From positions 62,001 through 126,000 of the forward strand of contig NZ_QTPO01000009.1 of the NCBI RefSeq assembly GCF_003853645.1: DNA of 64,000 nt. Reading direction: 5' to 3'. Under the pieces are notes generated by a model. That model had not been told where the DNA came from. It did no database searches and saw nothing but the letters and a program-made list of their open reading frames with translations. The number at the start of each line of letters is the position of its first letter. The stretch's first letter is position 1. Origin of the DNA: Burkholderia sp. Bp9143. GTDB lineage: Bacteria > Pseudomonadota > Gammaproteobacteria > Burkholderiales > Burkholderiaceae. A program made the translations under genes and the position numbers. Positions 38,499 to 47,930 of this stretch are shown one piece after another.

Positions 38499-38926
38499 GC
38501 CCGGCCCTCCTGGTCTTCATCGGGACGCGCCAGCACCTGTTCGAGCGACGCGAAGAACCGCGCCCACCCGTGCTGCGCACCGCGGTACGCCTGCTCCTGG
38601 TCCGTGCGGAAACCGGCCTGTTCCATGCGCAGCAGCGTGCCGCGCGGCGTCGGCGTGAGCGTCCACGTGACGACGCTTTCGAGGCCGTACGCGGCCCACG
38701 TATAGGACAGCACGCACTGCGGCTCGATCGTCAGCACCGTGCAGTCGACCGAACCCCAGTCCGCGCGGAAGCTGAATGCGCGGCCCGCGACGGGCTCGAA
38801 GTCGCTCTGCATCAGCCACGCCTCGATCAGATGCGGTTGCGTGAGCGCGCGCCAGATCTTCTCCGGCGGATGAGGCAATTCCCGTTCGACGACGACGGTA
38901 CGCGTTTCGGTAGTGGCCTGGTTCAT
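38495..38926 (-). CDS. SRPBCC (AHSA1-like) domain protein
   Basis: 143-residue START/Bet v1-like fold: TRTVVVERELPHPPEKIWRAL at the start, WGSVDCTVLTIEPQCVLSYTW in the middle and the helix HGWARFFASLEQVLA at the end. It should bind a hydrophobic ligand or act as a co-chaperone-like protein. Start and stop overlap its neighbours by 4 bp, so the three genes are translationally coupled to the ArsR regulator. Confidence 0.88.
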   Translation of the reverse strand: MNQATTETRTVVVERELPHPPEKIWRALTQPHLIEAWLMQSDFEPVAGRAFSFRADWGSVDCTVLTIEPQCVLSYTWAAYGLESVVTWTLTPTPRGTLLRMEQAGFRTDQEQAYRGAQHGWARFFASLEQVLARPDEDQEGRA

Positions 38927-39258
38927 TGATCCATTCTCCTGAGCAGATCTTCGAGCGCATCGAACCGGTTCTGCCAGAAGCCGGCCATCTGGCTGGTCCA
39001 GTCGATCAACGGAGTCAGCGCCTGCGGCTGCGCGCTGTAGTGCGTCTGCCGGCCTTCGTGACGGTCGCTCACGAGCCCGGCCTGCTTCAGTACGCCCAGA
39101 TGCTTCGATACCGCCGGTTGCGACACGCCTGCATGGGCCGTCAGCGCGGCGACCGTCAACTCGCCCTCCTCGCACAGCCGCTCGAAGAGCGCGCGGCGCG
39201 TTGGGTCGGCAAGTGTCCTGAAAAGCATGTCGTGAGCGTTCTGCATGTTTGAATCCAT
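38923..39258 (-). CDS. ArsR-family transcriptional regulator
   Basis: 111-residue winged-helix repressor: HDMLFRTLADPTRRALFERL, VSQPAVSKHLGVLKQAGLV and the wing GRQTHYSAQ. It lacks the CxC metal motif of ArsR/SmtB metal sensors and belongs to the group paired with SRPBCC proteins, so the signal is not a metal by this evidence. ATG at 39258; an inverted repeat covers the start codon. Confidence 0.92.
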   Translation of the reverse strand: MDSNMQNAHDMLFRTLADPTRRALFERLCEEGELTVAALTAHAGVSQPAVSKHLGVLKQAGLVSDRHEGRQTHYSAQPQALTPLIDWTSQMAGFWQNRFDALEDLLRRMDQ

Positions 39259-39273
39259 AACCCGATGGTTATG
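39256..39273. promoter_or_regulatory. Inverted repeat over the arsR-type start codon, probable operator
   Basis: CATAACC-CGAT-GGTTATG is a perfect 7-bp inverted repeat that includes the regulator's ATG. An autorepressor bound here would block the operon directly. Confidence 0.6.
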
Positions 39274-39946
39274 AATTGAAGGATAGCCGCCGACCGATAC
39301 GCGTCAAGGAGGAATTTCGCGGGCGGCATCGTTCGATCCCGCCGTGCGCCCGTTCGCCGGAGCGGGCCGAACGGCAGCGAATCGGCTTGCGGCGGACATC
39401 GCGCGCGCGGCGAGACGGAGCCATCGACCGAATTCGAGCCCTTCCTCTAATCCGCTCGCCCGATCTGCGAACCGAAAGCTCACCGCAAGACTCGGCAACG
39501 CGGCGTTCCACAATTCGGGAAACGCTCGCGGTCGACCGGCCCCGTTTTTGTGCATCCTCGCGTCCGACCGTCGTCGCGTTGGCGTCGCGGCGGCGCTTGA
39601 CCACATAGTGCAACGCGCGACACGTCGACACCCGATCGCGGGCAATGCGCTCGCGCGGCGATTCGCTCCGCGATCGCGCGCATTCCGAGACCGCAACGAA
39701 CGCGTCGTGCGTGCAAACGTCGCCGACCGCCGCGTGACCGCGCGGCGAACCGGTTCCCTCCGCCGGCCTCGTCGCTCTGTGCATGCATGACGCGCCACAG
39801 CCGCGCGAGCACGCCGATGTCAGAACTGACAGCTATGGAAACTGGCAGCTACCTGAACGGCACCGACGCCCTACGCTCGTCACCGCTCGCGACCCCACAA
39901 GGGTCGGGGGCTCCAGCAACGTCGTCTCTCCTAAAAAGGACTCCCG
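39274..39946. other. Intergenic region upstream of the sedolisin gene
   Basis: 673 bp. Several open frames exist on both strands, but all have the Arg/Ala-rich composition of chance frames in this G+C-rich DNA. One symmetric site, TGTCAG-AA-CTGACA at 39818-39831, lies 116 bp before the protease start and could bind a regulator. Nothing else was recognised. Confidence 0.5.
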
Positions 39947-41686
39947 ATGAAAAGGAACGCCCGGCTTGCCCTTCCCCTTCCGTCGCCCCGCTGCCTTGCG
40001 TGTGCGGTACCGCTCGTGTTCGCCGCCGCTGCGGCGCATGCGACGACGGACTGGGTCGACACCCACACGAAGGCCTTTCTGACCGGCCCGCAATTGATGG
40101 CGCGCAGCACGGCGCCGTCGCTCGAACTCGCGGCCGGCGAGACGACCGACGTCGTCGTCAGCCTGAAGCTGCGCAACGCCGCGCAGCTCAAGCAACTCGC
40201 GCACGACGTGAACCGGCCCGGCAATGCGCATTACCGTCAGTACCTCACGCACGAACAGTTCCTCGCCGGCTACGCGCCGACCGACGCGCAGGTGAAGTCG
40301 GTCGTCGACTATCTGCGCAAGAGCGGCTTCGTGAACATCGAGGTCGCGCCAAACCGACTGCTGGTGTCCGCGCGCGGCACGGCCGGCACGGTGAAGACGG
40401 CGTTCAACACGTCGCTCGTGCATTTCCAGTACGCAGGCCGCTCGGGCTTCGCGAACGCGTCGACCGCGCAGGTGCCGCGTGCGCTCGGCGACGTCGTCGG
40501 CTCGGTGCTCGGGCTGCAGAACGTCGCACGCGCACGGCCGATGCTGCGCGTCGGCAACGTCGCGAAGCCGCAGGCGCTCGCGGCCGGCACGGCCACCGGC
40601 CACTATCCGAAGGAATTCCCGGGCCTCTACAACGCGACCGGCGTGCCGACCGCGGCCGGCGTGACCGTCGGCATCATCACGATCGGCGGCGTGTCGCAGA
40701 CGCTGCAGGACCTGAAGCAGTTCACGTCGAGCAACGGTTACGGCACGGTCACGACCCAGACCGTGAAGACCAACGGCACCGGCACGACCGGCAGCTACAG
40801 CGACGACCAGGACGGCCAGGGTGAATGGGATCTCGACAGCCAGTCGATCGTCGGCTCGGCCGGCGGCCAGGTCGGAAAGCTCGTGTTCTACATGGCGGAC
40901 CTGAACGCCGCCGGCAATACCGGGCTCACGCAGGCGTTCAACCGCGCGGTGTCGGACAACACCGCGAAGGTGATCAACGTGTCGCTCGGCTGGTGCGAGA
41001 CCGACGCGAACGCGGACGGCACGATCGACGCCGAAGAGCAGATCTTCACGACGGCCGCCGCGCAAGGCCAGACGTTCTCGGTGTCGTCGGGCGACGAAGG
41101 CGTGTACGAGTGCAACAACCGCGGCTATCCGGACGGCGCGAACTACACGGTGTCGTGGCCGGCCGCGTCGCCGCACGTGCTCGCGATCGGCGGCACGACG
41201 CTGTACACCACGTCGGCGGGTGCGTTCTCGAACGAGACGGTGTGGAACGAAGGCCTCGACGGCAACGGCAAGCTGTGGGCGACGGGCGGCGGCGTCAGCA
41301 CGATCCTGCCGGCGCCGTCGTGGCAGTCGGGCAGCAACCGTCAGTTGCCCGACGTGTCGTTCGACGCCGCGCAAAGCACGGGCGCGTACATCTACAACTA
41401 CGGCCAGTTGCAGCAGATCGGCGGCACGAGCCTCGCTGCGCCGATCTTCACCGGCTTCTGGGCGCGCCTGCTCGCGGCGAACGGCACGGGCCTCGGGTTC
41501 CCGGCCGGCAAGTTCTATGCGGACATTCCGTCGAACCCGTCGCTCGTGCGCTATGACATCGTGTCGGGGAACAACGGCTATCAGGGGTATGGCTACAACG
41601 CAGGCACCAGCTGGGACCTGACGACCGGCTTCGGCAGCCTGAACATCGCGAACCTCAACAAGCTGATCCAGACGGGCGGCTTCTGA
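39947..41686 (+). CDS. Secreted sedolisin-type serine-carboxyl peptidase (S53)
   Basis: Acid-acting endopeptidase of 579 residues. Signal peptide at about 1-32 (ending AAHA-T), then a pro-domain (SLELAAGETTDVVVSLKLRN, HYRQYLTHEQF) to about 190, then the catalytic domain. Catalytic residues fit S53: Glu293 and Asp297 in GEWDLDSQS, Asp383 in SSGDEGVYE, Ser495 in GGTSLAAPIF. The C-terminal YDIVSGNNGYQGYGYNAG should form the calcium site. ATG at 39947 with AAAAGGA ahead. Convergent with an MFS gene across a terminator. Confidence 0.95.
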   Translation: MKRNARLALPLPSPRCLACAVPLVFAAAAAHATTDWVDTHTKAFLTGPQLMARSTAPSLELAAGETTDVVVSLKLRNAAQLKQLAHDVNRPGNAHYRQYLTHEQFLAGYAPTDAQVKSVVDYLRKSGFVNIEVAPNRLLVSARGTAGTVKTAFNTSLVHFQYAGRSGFANASTAQVPRALGDVVGSVLGLQNVARARPMLRVGNVAKPQALAAGTATGHYPKEFPGLYNATGVPTAAGVTVGIITIGGVSQTLQDLKQFTSSNGYGTVTTQTVKTNGTGTTGSYSDDQDGQGEWDLDSQSIVGSAGGQVGKLVFYMADLNAAGNTGLTQAFNRAVSDNTAKVINVSLGWCETDANADGTIDAEEQIFTTAAAQGQTFSVSSGDEGVYECNNRGYPDGANYTVSWPAASPHVLAIGGTTLYTTSAGAFSNETVWNEGLDGNGKLWATGGGVSTILPAPSWQSGSNRQLPDVSFDAAQSTGAYIYNYGQLQQIGGTSLAAPIFTGFWARLLAANGTGLGFPAGKFYADIPSNPSLVRYDIVSGNNGYQGYGYNAGTSWDLTTGFGSLNIANLNKLIQTGGF

Positions 41687-41698
41687 GCGTGATGCGAA

Positions 41699-41734
41699 GG
41701 CCGGCGCGCGGCGGAGGTTCGTCGCGCGCCGGCC
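41699..41734. terminator. Bidirectional hairpin between sedolisin and MFS genes
   Basis: Arms 41699-41710 and 41723-41734 form a perfect 12-bp G+C-rich stem; on the plus strand GAAAAATTTCC follows. It lies between two convergent genes and probably ends both. Confidence 0.65.
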
Positions 41735-41758
41735 GAAAAATTTCCGGGCTTCGGCGCG

Positions 41759-43237
41759 CTACTCCGTCGCCCGCTCCTTCACCGGCGTCGACGCGACCGG
41801 CGCGCCGGCCCGATGCGACGGCGCGAAGAGCCGCAGCCCGCTCGCGACGCTCGCGGCACCGGCAAAGCCCGCGCCCAGCATCAACGCAAGCGTGGGCCCA
41901 TGCCGCCCCGCGATCCCGAACGACAATGCGACGAGCGCCGCGCCGGTTGCCTGCCCGATCAGCCGCGCGGTCGCGATGATCCCGCTCGCGCCGCCGCTGC
42001 GCTCGGGCGGTGCGCTCGACATCAGCGCCTTCAGGTTCGGCGACTGGAAGAAGCCGAAACCCGCGCCGCACAGCATCATCCGCCAGCCGATGTCGACAAC
42101 GGTCGGCGCCGCCGGCAGCGCGGCGAGCGACACCATCCCCGCGCTCAGCAACGCAAGACCGATCGCACCGAGCAGCCCGGGTGGGTAACGATCCGAAAGC
42201 CGGCCCGCGATCGGCGCGGCGAGCGCGACGACTGCCGACCACGGCGTCATCAGGAAGCCGGTTTCCACCGCATTGCGGTGCAGGACGGTTTCGAAATAGA
42301 ACGGCAGCGACACGAACGCGAGCCCCTGTGCGGCAAACGCGCACACGGCCGTCAGCGCGGACAGCGTGAACACAGGCCGACGGAACAGGTCGACCGGCAA
42401 CATCGGCGCCGGGTGCCCGGCCTGGCGCCGGATCAGCAGCCAGCCAAACGCGAGCGCGACCGCGGCGGCCGCGAACACGACGGACAGCGGCCCGCGCTGC
42501 GCGAATTCACCGAGCGCGAAGATCAGCGACGCGAACGTGATCACGTTGAACAGCGCGGCAAGCGGATCGAACGCGTGCTTGCCGCGCGCCGTCTGCGGCA
42601 GCGACGGAATCGCCACGGCAAGCGCGAGCACGCCGAGCGGCACGTTCACCGCGAACAGCCACGGCCACGCAGCCACCGACAGGATCAGCGACGCGATCGT
42701 CGGCCCCACCGCGAACGACACGCCGACGACGAGCGCGTTGAAGCCGACGCCGCGCCCGAGCCGGTGCGCGGGAAATAGATTGCGGATCAGCGCGACGTTC
42801 ACGCTCATGATCGCGCTCGCGCCGAAGCCCTGCACGATCCGGGCCGCCGTCAGCTGCGGCAGCGTCGCCGCGAGCGAGCAGCCGAGCGATGCGAGCGTGA
42901 ATACCGCGAGGCCCACGATATACACGCGCTTGTGACCGACGATGTCGCCGAGCGACGCGAACGGCAGCAGCGTCGCGACCATCGCGAGCTGGTATGCATT
43001 GATGATCCACACCGACGCGGCCGGCGACGCGTGCAGGTCGGTGGCGATCGCGGGCAGCGCGGTGTTCGCGATTGCCGTGTCGAGCGTCGCGAGCGCGACG
43101 GCCAGCAGCACGGCGGACATCGCGCGCCAGTTGACGACCGGCTCCCGGGTGCCGGAGGGGGATGCGAATTCGGACAAGATGAGGCTCGGCTGACGAGCGA
43201 CGCGCGGCGTCGCGGATTGAGCGGCGCGGCGGCGCAT
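41759..43237 (-). CDS. MFS drug exporter, DHA2 (14-helix) family
   Basis: 492-residue inner-membrane exporter. ALATLDTAIANTALPAIATDL is the DHA2 motif D1 region, LGDIVGHKRVYIVGLAVFT contains motif A, and ARIVQGFGASAIMSVNVALI contains motif B. Length and number of hydrophobic stretches fit 14 helices. ATG at 43237; starts nearer the first helix are possible. Substrates unknown; no adjacent TetR or MarR regulator is seen. Confidence 0.88.
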   Translation of the reverse strand: MRRRAAQSATPRVARQPSLILSEFASPSGTREPVVNWRAMSAVLLAVALATLDTAIANTALPAIATDLHASPAASVWIINAYQLAMVATLLPFASLGDIVGHKRVYIVGLAVFTLASLGCSLAATLPQLTAARIVQGFGASAIMSVNVALIRNLFPAHRLGRGVGFNALVVGVSFAVGPTIASLILSVAAWPWLFAVNVPLGVLALAVAIPSLPQTARGKHAFDPLAALFNVITFASLIFALGEFAQRGPLSVVFAAAAVALAFGWLLIRRQAGHPAPMLPVDLFRRPVFTLSALTAVCAFAAQGLAFVSLPFYFETVLHRNAVETGFLMTPWSAVVALAAPIAGRLSDRYPPGLLGAIGLALLSAGMVSLAALPAAPTVVDIGWRMMLCGAGFGFFQSPNLKALMSSAPPERSGGASGIIATARLIGQATGAALVALSFGIAGRHGPTLALMLGAGFAGAASVASGLRLFAPSHRAGAPVASTPVKERATE

Positions 43238-43372
43238 ATCCCGCGGTGAAACCGGTTCACGTGCCGTCGCGACTCGTATTGTTGCAGAGCCGTATCGAAC
43301 GTGCAGGCAACGGCGCCGGCAGTCAGCGAAACGAAAGCTTCGGCGCGCCGGGTGCGCGCCATCGTTGAGAAC

Positions 43373-43409
43373 GCACCGATCGGCGGCCCGGCGGCGCGGC
43401 GATCGGTGC
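43373..43409 (-). terminator. Hairpin after the ABC transporter operon
   Basis: GCACCGATCG (43373-43382) pairs with CGATCGGTGC (43400-43409), 12 bp after the last permease stop. The loop is 17 nt and no long T tract follows, so it is a weak or Rho-assisted terminator. Confidence 0.5.
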
Positions 43410-43420
43410 GCGTTCGGCCG

Positions 43421-44257
43421 TTACGACACCGCGCGCCGCGCGTTGCGTCCGCGCAGCCATTCGAGCGCGAGCAGCAGGCTCGTCGAGAAGATGATCAGGA
43501 TCGTCGCGAGCGCGGCGATCGTCGGGCTGATGTTCTCGCGGATGCCGGTGAACATCTGGCGCGGCAGCGTCGTCTGGTCCGCGCCCGCGAGGAACAGCGT
43601 GACGACGACTTCGTCGAACGACGTCGCGAACGCAAACAGCGCGCCCGACATCACACCCGGCGCGATCACCGGCAGCGTCACGCGGAAGAACGTCGTGACG
43701 GGGTTCGCGCCGAGCGACAGGCTCGCACGCACCAGGTTCTGGTTGAAACCCTGCAGCGTCGCGGCCACCGTCGTCACGACGAACGGCACGCCGAGCGCCG
43801 CGTGCGCGGCGATCAGCCCCGTGTAGGTATTCGCGAGCCCGAGCGGCGCGAAGAACAGGTACATGCCGACGCCGACCACCACGACGGGCACGATCATCGG
43901 CGACAGCAGCACGGCCATCAGGAGCCCCTTGCCGCGGAAGTCCGCCTTCGTGAGGCCGATCGCGGCGAGCGTGCCGAGCACGGTCGCGACGACGGTCGCC
44001 GACGGCGCGACGATGAAGCTGTTCTTCGCGGCCATCCGCCATTCGTCCGACGCGATCAGGTTCTCGTACCAGCGTGTCGAGAAGCCCGGAATCGGATAGA
44101 CGAGGAACGTGCTCGACGAAAACGACAGCGGCACGATCGCGAGCACCGGCAGGATCAGGTACAACAGCGTCAGCACGACGAGCACGCGCAACGCGATGTA
44201 CCACGCGCGCTCGACGAACGACATGTGCGGCGCGAACAGCGGCCTGGCGAGTTTCAT
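43421..44257 (-). CDS. ABC transporter permease, PotC type
   Basis: 278 residues with six membrane helices and the binding-protein-dependent transport motif (ASLSLGANPVTTFFRVTLPVIAPG, the EAA loop). Inner-membrane partner of the PotB-like permease 37 bp upstream. Likely import of polyamines or a similar cation. ATG at 44257. Confidence 0.9.
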   Translation of the reverse strand: MKLARPLFAPHMSFVERAWYIALRVLVVLTLLYLILPVLAIVPLSFSSSTFLVYPIPGFSTRWYENLIASDEWRMAAKNSFIVAPSATVVATVLGTLAAIGLTKADFRGKGLLMAVLLSPMIVPVVVVGVGMYLFFAPLGLANTYTGLIAAHAALGVPFVVTTVAATLQGFNQNLVRASLSLGANPVTTFFRVTLPVIAPGVMSGALFAFATSFDEVVVTLFLAGADQTTLPRQMFTGIRENISPTIAALATILIIFSTSLLLALEWLRGRNARRAVS

Positions 44258-44294
44258 GGTCCGAATCCCCTTCCCGTTTCCCTGTGCCCGGCGC

Positions 44295-45551
44295 TCAGCC
44301 GAGGCTCACGTTCGTGCGCGTGAAGCGCCCGTACACCGCATACAGCACCAGCGTCGCCGCGAGCAGCAGCCCGCCGAGCGCACACGCCATGCCCCAGTTG
44401 ATCGTCACGTTCGTGAAGTACGCGACGTAGTAGCTGACCATCTGGTCGTTCGGCCCGCCGAGCAGCGCGGGCGTGATGTAGTAGCCGATCGCGAGGATGA
44501 ACACGAGCAGCGCACCCGCGCCGACGCCCGGATAGGTCTGCGGCACGTACACGCGCCAGAACGCGGCGAACGGATGGCTGCCGAGCGACACGGCCGCGCG
44601 CTGGTAGGTCGGCGGGATCGACTTCATCACGCTGTAGAGCGGCAGGATCATGAACGGCAGCAGGATGTGCGTCATCGAGATGTACACGCCGACGCGATTG
44701 AACAGCAGCGTCAGCGGATGCGAGATCAGCCCGCTGCCGATCAGCGCCTTGTTCACGAGCCCCTCGCTCTGCAGCAGCACGATCCATGCGGCGACGCGCA
44801 CCAGCACCGAGGTCCAGAACGGAATCAGCACGAGGATCATCACGAGGTTCGCGCGGCGCTCCGACAGCGTCGAGATCCAGTACGCGAGCGGATAGCCGAG
44901 CAGCAGCGCGAACAGCGTGACCGCGACACCGATCACGAACGTGCGGCCGAAGATCGCGAGATAGATCGACTGGTCGGGATCGGCCTGCACGATCTGGCCG
45001 AAGCCGTCCTGCTTGTGGTCGAGCGCGGCGAGCAGGTAGAACGGCGACACCTGGCTGCCGTTCTTCGCGATCGACTGCCAGTACGCCACGTCGCCCCAGC
45101 GCGAATCGAGGTCGATCAGCTTCGTACGCGTTTGCGCGGGGGTCAGCGCCGCATCATTGTCGCCCTTCAGCGGCATCGCACGCGCCGTCTTCGCGACGAG
45201 CGAGCGGTAGCCGGGAATCTCGGTGTTCAGGCGCCGCGCGAGCGCGCCCATCGCCTCGCTGTCGGCGACCTTCGCCATGTCGGTCGCGAGCGCGACATAC
45301 GCGGCGTCCGCCGGCGGTGCCTTGCGGTCCCAGCCCGACAGCGCGGCGATCGTGTTCGGCAGCGCGGTCGCGATCTCGGGGTTCTGCACCGCGCGCGTGA
45401 GCAGCGTGCCGATCGGCACGACGAAGATGAGCAGCAGGAAGATCGCGAGCGGCGCGATCAGCATCAGCGCCATCGTGCGCTTGCGGGCCTCGGCGGCCTT
45501 CAGCTCGCGCTTGAGCGCGGCGGTCGACTGCGAGGAAGGGGCGATCGTCAT
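44295..45551 (-). CDS. ABC transporter permease, PotB type, with large periplasmic insert
   Basis: 418 residues: one helix at about 26-48 (MALMLIAPLAIFLLLIFVVP), then about 150 mostly polar residues (roughly 50-200) that should lie in the periplasm, then five helices and the EAA loop AAVSLGSHPFAAFWRVYVP. The insert makes it much longer than E. coli PotB (about 275). A TTG three codons earlier may be the start. Same operon as the other transporter genes. Confidence 0.88.
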   Translation of the reverse strand: MTIAPSSQSTAALKRELKAAEARKRTMALMLIAPLAIFLLLIFVVPIGTLLTRAVQNPEIATALPNTIAALSGWDRKAPPADAAYVALATDMAKVADSEAMGALARRLNTEIPGYRSLVAKTARAMPLKGDNDAALTPAQTRTKLIDLDSRWGDVAYWQSIAKNGSQVSPFYLLAALDHKQDGFGQIVQADPDQSIYLAIFGRTFVIGVAVTLFALLLGYPLAYWISTLSERRANLVMILVLIPFWTSVLVRVAAWIVLLQSEGLVNKALIGSGLISHPLTLLFNRVGVYISMTHILLPFMILPLYSVMKSIPPTYQRAAVSLGSHPFAAFWRVYVPQTYPGVGAGALLVFILAIGYYITPALLGGPNDQMVSYYVAYFTNVTINWGMACALGGLLLAATLVLYAVYGRFTRTNVSLG

Positions 45552-45651
45552 CGTGTTCAACGGTTCTCTCCGGCCGGGCTCGATCCGGCGGAATGCCGCG
45601 CGACGCGTTCAGCGCCGCGCGGCCGGTTGCATCAGGACACCTGAACGGCTG

Positions 45652-46698
45652 TTACTTCGTCGCCCACGCTGCGAAGCGCTGCTCGAGCTCGTCGCTGTGA
45701 TCGGTCCAGAAGCCGATATCCTCCAGCACCGCGTTCTTGCCGTTGGCCGGCGAGTTCGGCAGGTTCGCGAGCGTCTTCGCGTCGAGCGACTTGATCGCCG
45801 CGACGTTCGCGGGGCCGTACGCGATGTGCTGCGCATACCCTTGCTGCGGCTTCGGCGTCAGCGTGTACGCGATGTACTGCTCGGCCAGCGCCTTGTTCGG
45901 CGAGCCCTTCGGAATCGCCCAGTAGTCGAGGTCGTAGATGCTGCCGTTCCACACGACCTTCAGGTTCTTGCCTTCCTTCTGCGCGGCGTCGATGCGGCCG
46001 TTGTACGCGGTCGACATCACGACGTCGCCGGCCACCAGGAACTGCGGCGGCTGCGCGCCCGCCTCCCACCACTGGATGTACGGCTTCAGCTCGTCGAGCT
46101 TCTTGAACGCGCGATCCTGGCCGGCCTTCGTGCCGAGCACCTTGTACACGTCCTTCGTCGCGACGCCGTCGGCCATCAGCGCGAACTCGAGGTTGTAGCG
46201 CGCGCCCTTGCGCATCCCGCGCTTGCCGGGGAATTTCTTCACGTTCCAGAAATCGGCCCAGCCGGTCGGCGCGGTCTTCAGCTTGTCCGCGTTGTAGGAC
46301 AGCGCGGTCGACCAAACGAAGAAGCCGACGCCGCACACCTGCGGCGATTCCGGAATCAGGTCGGACTTCTTCGCGATCTTCGACCAGTCGAGCTTCTCGT
46401 ACAGCCCTTCGTCGCAGCCGCGGTTCAGGTCGCCCGATTCGACTTCGACCACGTCCCAGTTGACGTGCTTCGCCTCGACCATCGCCTTCACTTTGGCCTG
46501 CTCGCCGTTGTATTCGACGGCCGTGACCTTGTTGCCGGTCGCCTTCTCGAACGGCTGGTTGAACGCGGCCTTCTGCGCGTCGCCGTTCGCGCCGCCGAAG
46601 TTGACGACCGTGAGTTCGGCCGCCGTGGCCGATGCGCCGACGACGGCGAGCGCCAGTGCGAGCGCGGTACGACGCGCGGTAGAGCTTGCTCCGTTCAT
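45652..46698 (-). CDS. ABC transporter periplasmic substrate-binding protein, PotD-like
   Basis: 348 residues with a signal peptide (ARRTALALALAVVGASATAA, then ELTVVNFGG). The fold is the spermidine/putrescine-type binding protein: DVVEVESGDLNRGCDEGLYE, VWSTALSYNADKLKTAPTGW, WNGSIYDLDYWAIPKGS. The ATG at 46698 is preceded by AGGAGAGGA. Polyamine or gamma-aminobutyrate-like ligand is inferred from family and from the MocR regulator. Confidence 0.9.
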   Translation of the reverse strand: MNGASSTARRTALALALAVVGASATAAELTVVNFGGANGDAQKAAFNQPFEKATGNKVTAVEYNGEQAKVKAMVEAKHVNWDVVEVESGDLNRGCDEGLYEKLDWSKIAKKSDLIPESPQVCGVGFFVWSTALSYNADKLKTAPTGWADFWNVKKFPGKRGMRKGARYNLEFALMADGVATKDVYKVLGTKAGQDRAFKKLDELKPYIQWWEAGAQPPQFLVAGDVVMSTAYNGRIDAAQKEGKNLKVVWNGSIYDLDYWAIPKGSPNKALAEQYIAYTLTPKPQQGYAQHIAYGPANVAAIKSLDAKTLANLPNSPANGKNAVLEDIGFWTDHSDELEQRFAAWATK

Positions 46699-46776
46699 GG
46701 TGGTTCCTCTCCTCTCGTGGTGGAAGTGGGCAGTTGTTGTTGACGACGTGCTGCGGAAAATCGCGGAAAACATATA

Positions 46777-47868
46777 TCAGGCGAACACGCGCAGGTGCTC
46801 GGGCGCGAACGCGAGCGACACCGGCGCGCCGGGCGAGAACGCATCGAGCGCGCCGGTGCCGAGCGGCACCTTCACGAAGCATTCGTCCTGTCCCGGCAGC
46901 GCGCAGCGCATGCGCACGTGATCGCCGAAATAGATCAGGCTGCGCGCCTCGCCGGTCACGCGGTTGGCGGTGCCGTTCGCGTGACCGTTCGCGAGGCTCA
47001 TGCGTTCGGGGCGGATGCACGCGACGGCCTGCGCGCCTTCGGCCGCGTCGCCGATGCGGCGCCCGACGAGCTGCGTGCCGTCGTCGAGCCGGAATTCGCA
47101 GAACTCGCCGTCGACGCGCGCGATGGTGCCGCGCAGCCGGTTGCTGTCGCCGATGAAGTTCGCGACGAATTCGTTGCACGGCGATTCGTACAGGCGGTCA
47201 ACGGTATCGAGTTGCTGGACGATACCCTTGTCGAACACGGCGACGCGATCGGACATCGTCAGCGCCTCGCCCTGGTCGTGCGTCACGTACACGAAGGTCA
47301 CGCCGAGCTTTTCGTGCAGCGCCTTCAGTTCGTACTGCATGTGTTCGCGCAACTGCTTGTCGAGCGCGCCGAGCGGCTCGTCCATCAGCACGAGCTTCGG
47401 CTCGAACACGAGCGCACGCGCGAGCGCGATGCGCTGCTGCTGGCCGCCCGACAACTGCGCCGGATAGCGCTTCGCGAAGCGCTCCATCTGCACCATCTTC
47501 AGCGCATGCGCGACACGCTCCGCGCGCTCGCCTGCCGACAGCTTGCGCACCGTCAGCGGATACGCGACGTTCTGCTCGACCGTCAGGTGCGGAAACAGCG
47601 CGTAGTTCTGGAACACCATGCCGATGTTGCGCTTGTGCGGCGGCACGGTATTCAACAGTTCGCCGTCGAGGCGGATTTCGCCCCCCGTCGGAAACTCGAA
47701 GCCCGCCAGCATCATCAGGCAGGTGGTCTTGCCCGAGCCGGACGGCCCGAGCAGCGTCAGGAATTCCCCTCGGTGGATGTCGAGGTCGAGCGATTTGACG
47801 ACCAGCGTCTCGCCGTCATAGGTCTTCCGCACGCCGCGAAAGCTGACGATCACATCATCGGACTTCAT
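46777..47868 (-). CDS. ABC transporter ATP-binding protein, PotA-like
   Basis: 363 residues: Walker A GPSGSGKTTC, Q loop VFQNYALFPHLTV, signature QLSGGQQQRIALARAL, Walker B LVLMDEPLGALD, switch THDQ, followed by a TOBE domain (RPERMSLANG). Energises the two permeases. Start ATG at 47868; a longer frame exists but MKSDDVIVSFRGVRKTYDG fits the family. First gene of the operon, divergent from the MocR regulator. Confidence 0.94.
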   Translation of the reverse strand: MKSDDVIVSFRGVRKTYDGETLVVKSLDLDIHRGEFLTLLGPSGSGKTTCLMMLAGFEFPTGGEIRLDGELLNTVPPHKRNIGMVFQNYALFPHLTVEQNVAYPLTVRKLSAGERAERVAHALKMVQMERFAKRYPAQLSGGQQQRIALARALVFEPKLVLMDEPLGALDKQLREHMQYELKALHEKLGVTFVYVTHDQGEALTMSDRVAVFDKGIVQQLDTVDRLYESPCNEFVANFIGDSNRLRGTIARVDGEFCEFRLDDGTQLVGRRIGDAAEGAQAVACIRPERMSLANGHANGTANRVTGEARSLIYFGDHVRMRCALPGQDECFVKVPLGTGALDAFSPGAPVSLAFAPEHLRVFA

Positions 47869-47930
47869 CGTGGCTGTCCCCTTGCTGCGCGACAAACGTT
47901 TTTGAGATGGACCCACTATACGGCCCGCAC

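Noticed and set aside
35071..38580. 1169-codon open frame antisense to acnA
   Set aside because: Arg/Asp/Val-rich shadow of a G+C-rich gene; acnA on the plus strand has full family motifs.
39344..39790. 148-codon plus-strand frame before the sedolisin gene
   Set aside because: Arg/Ala-rich chance frame, no ribosome binding site, equally long frames on the other strand.
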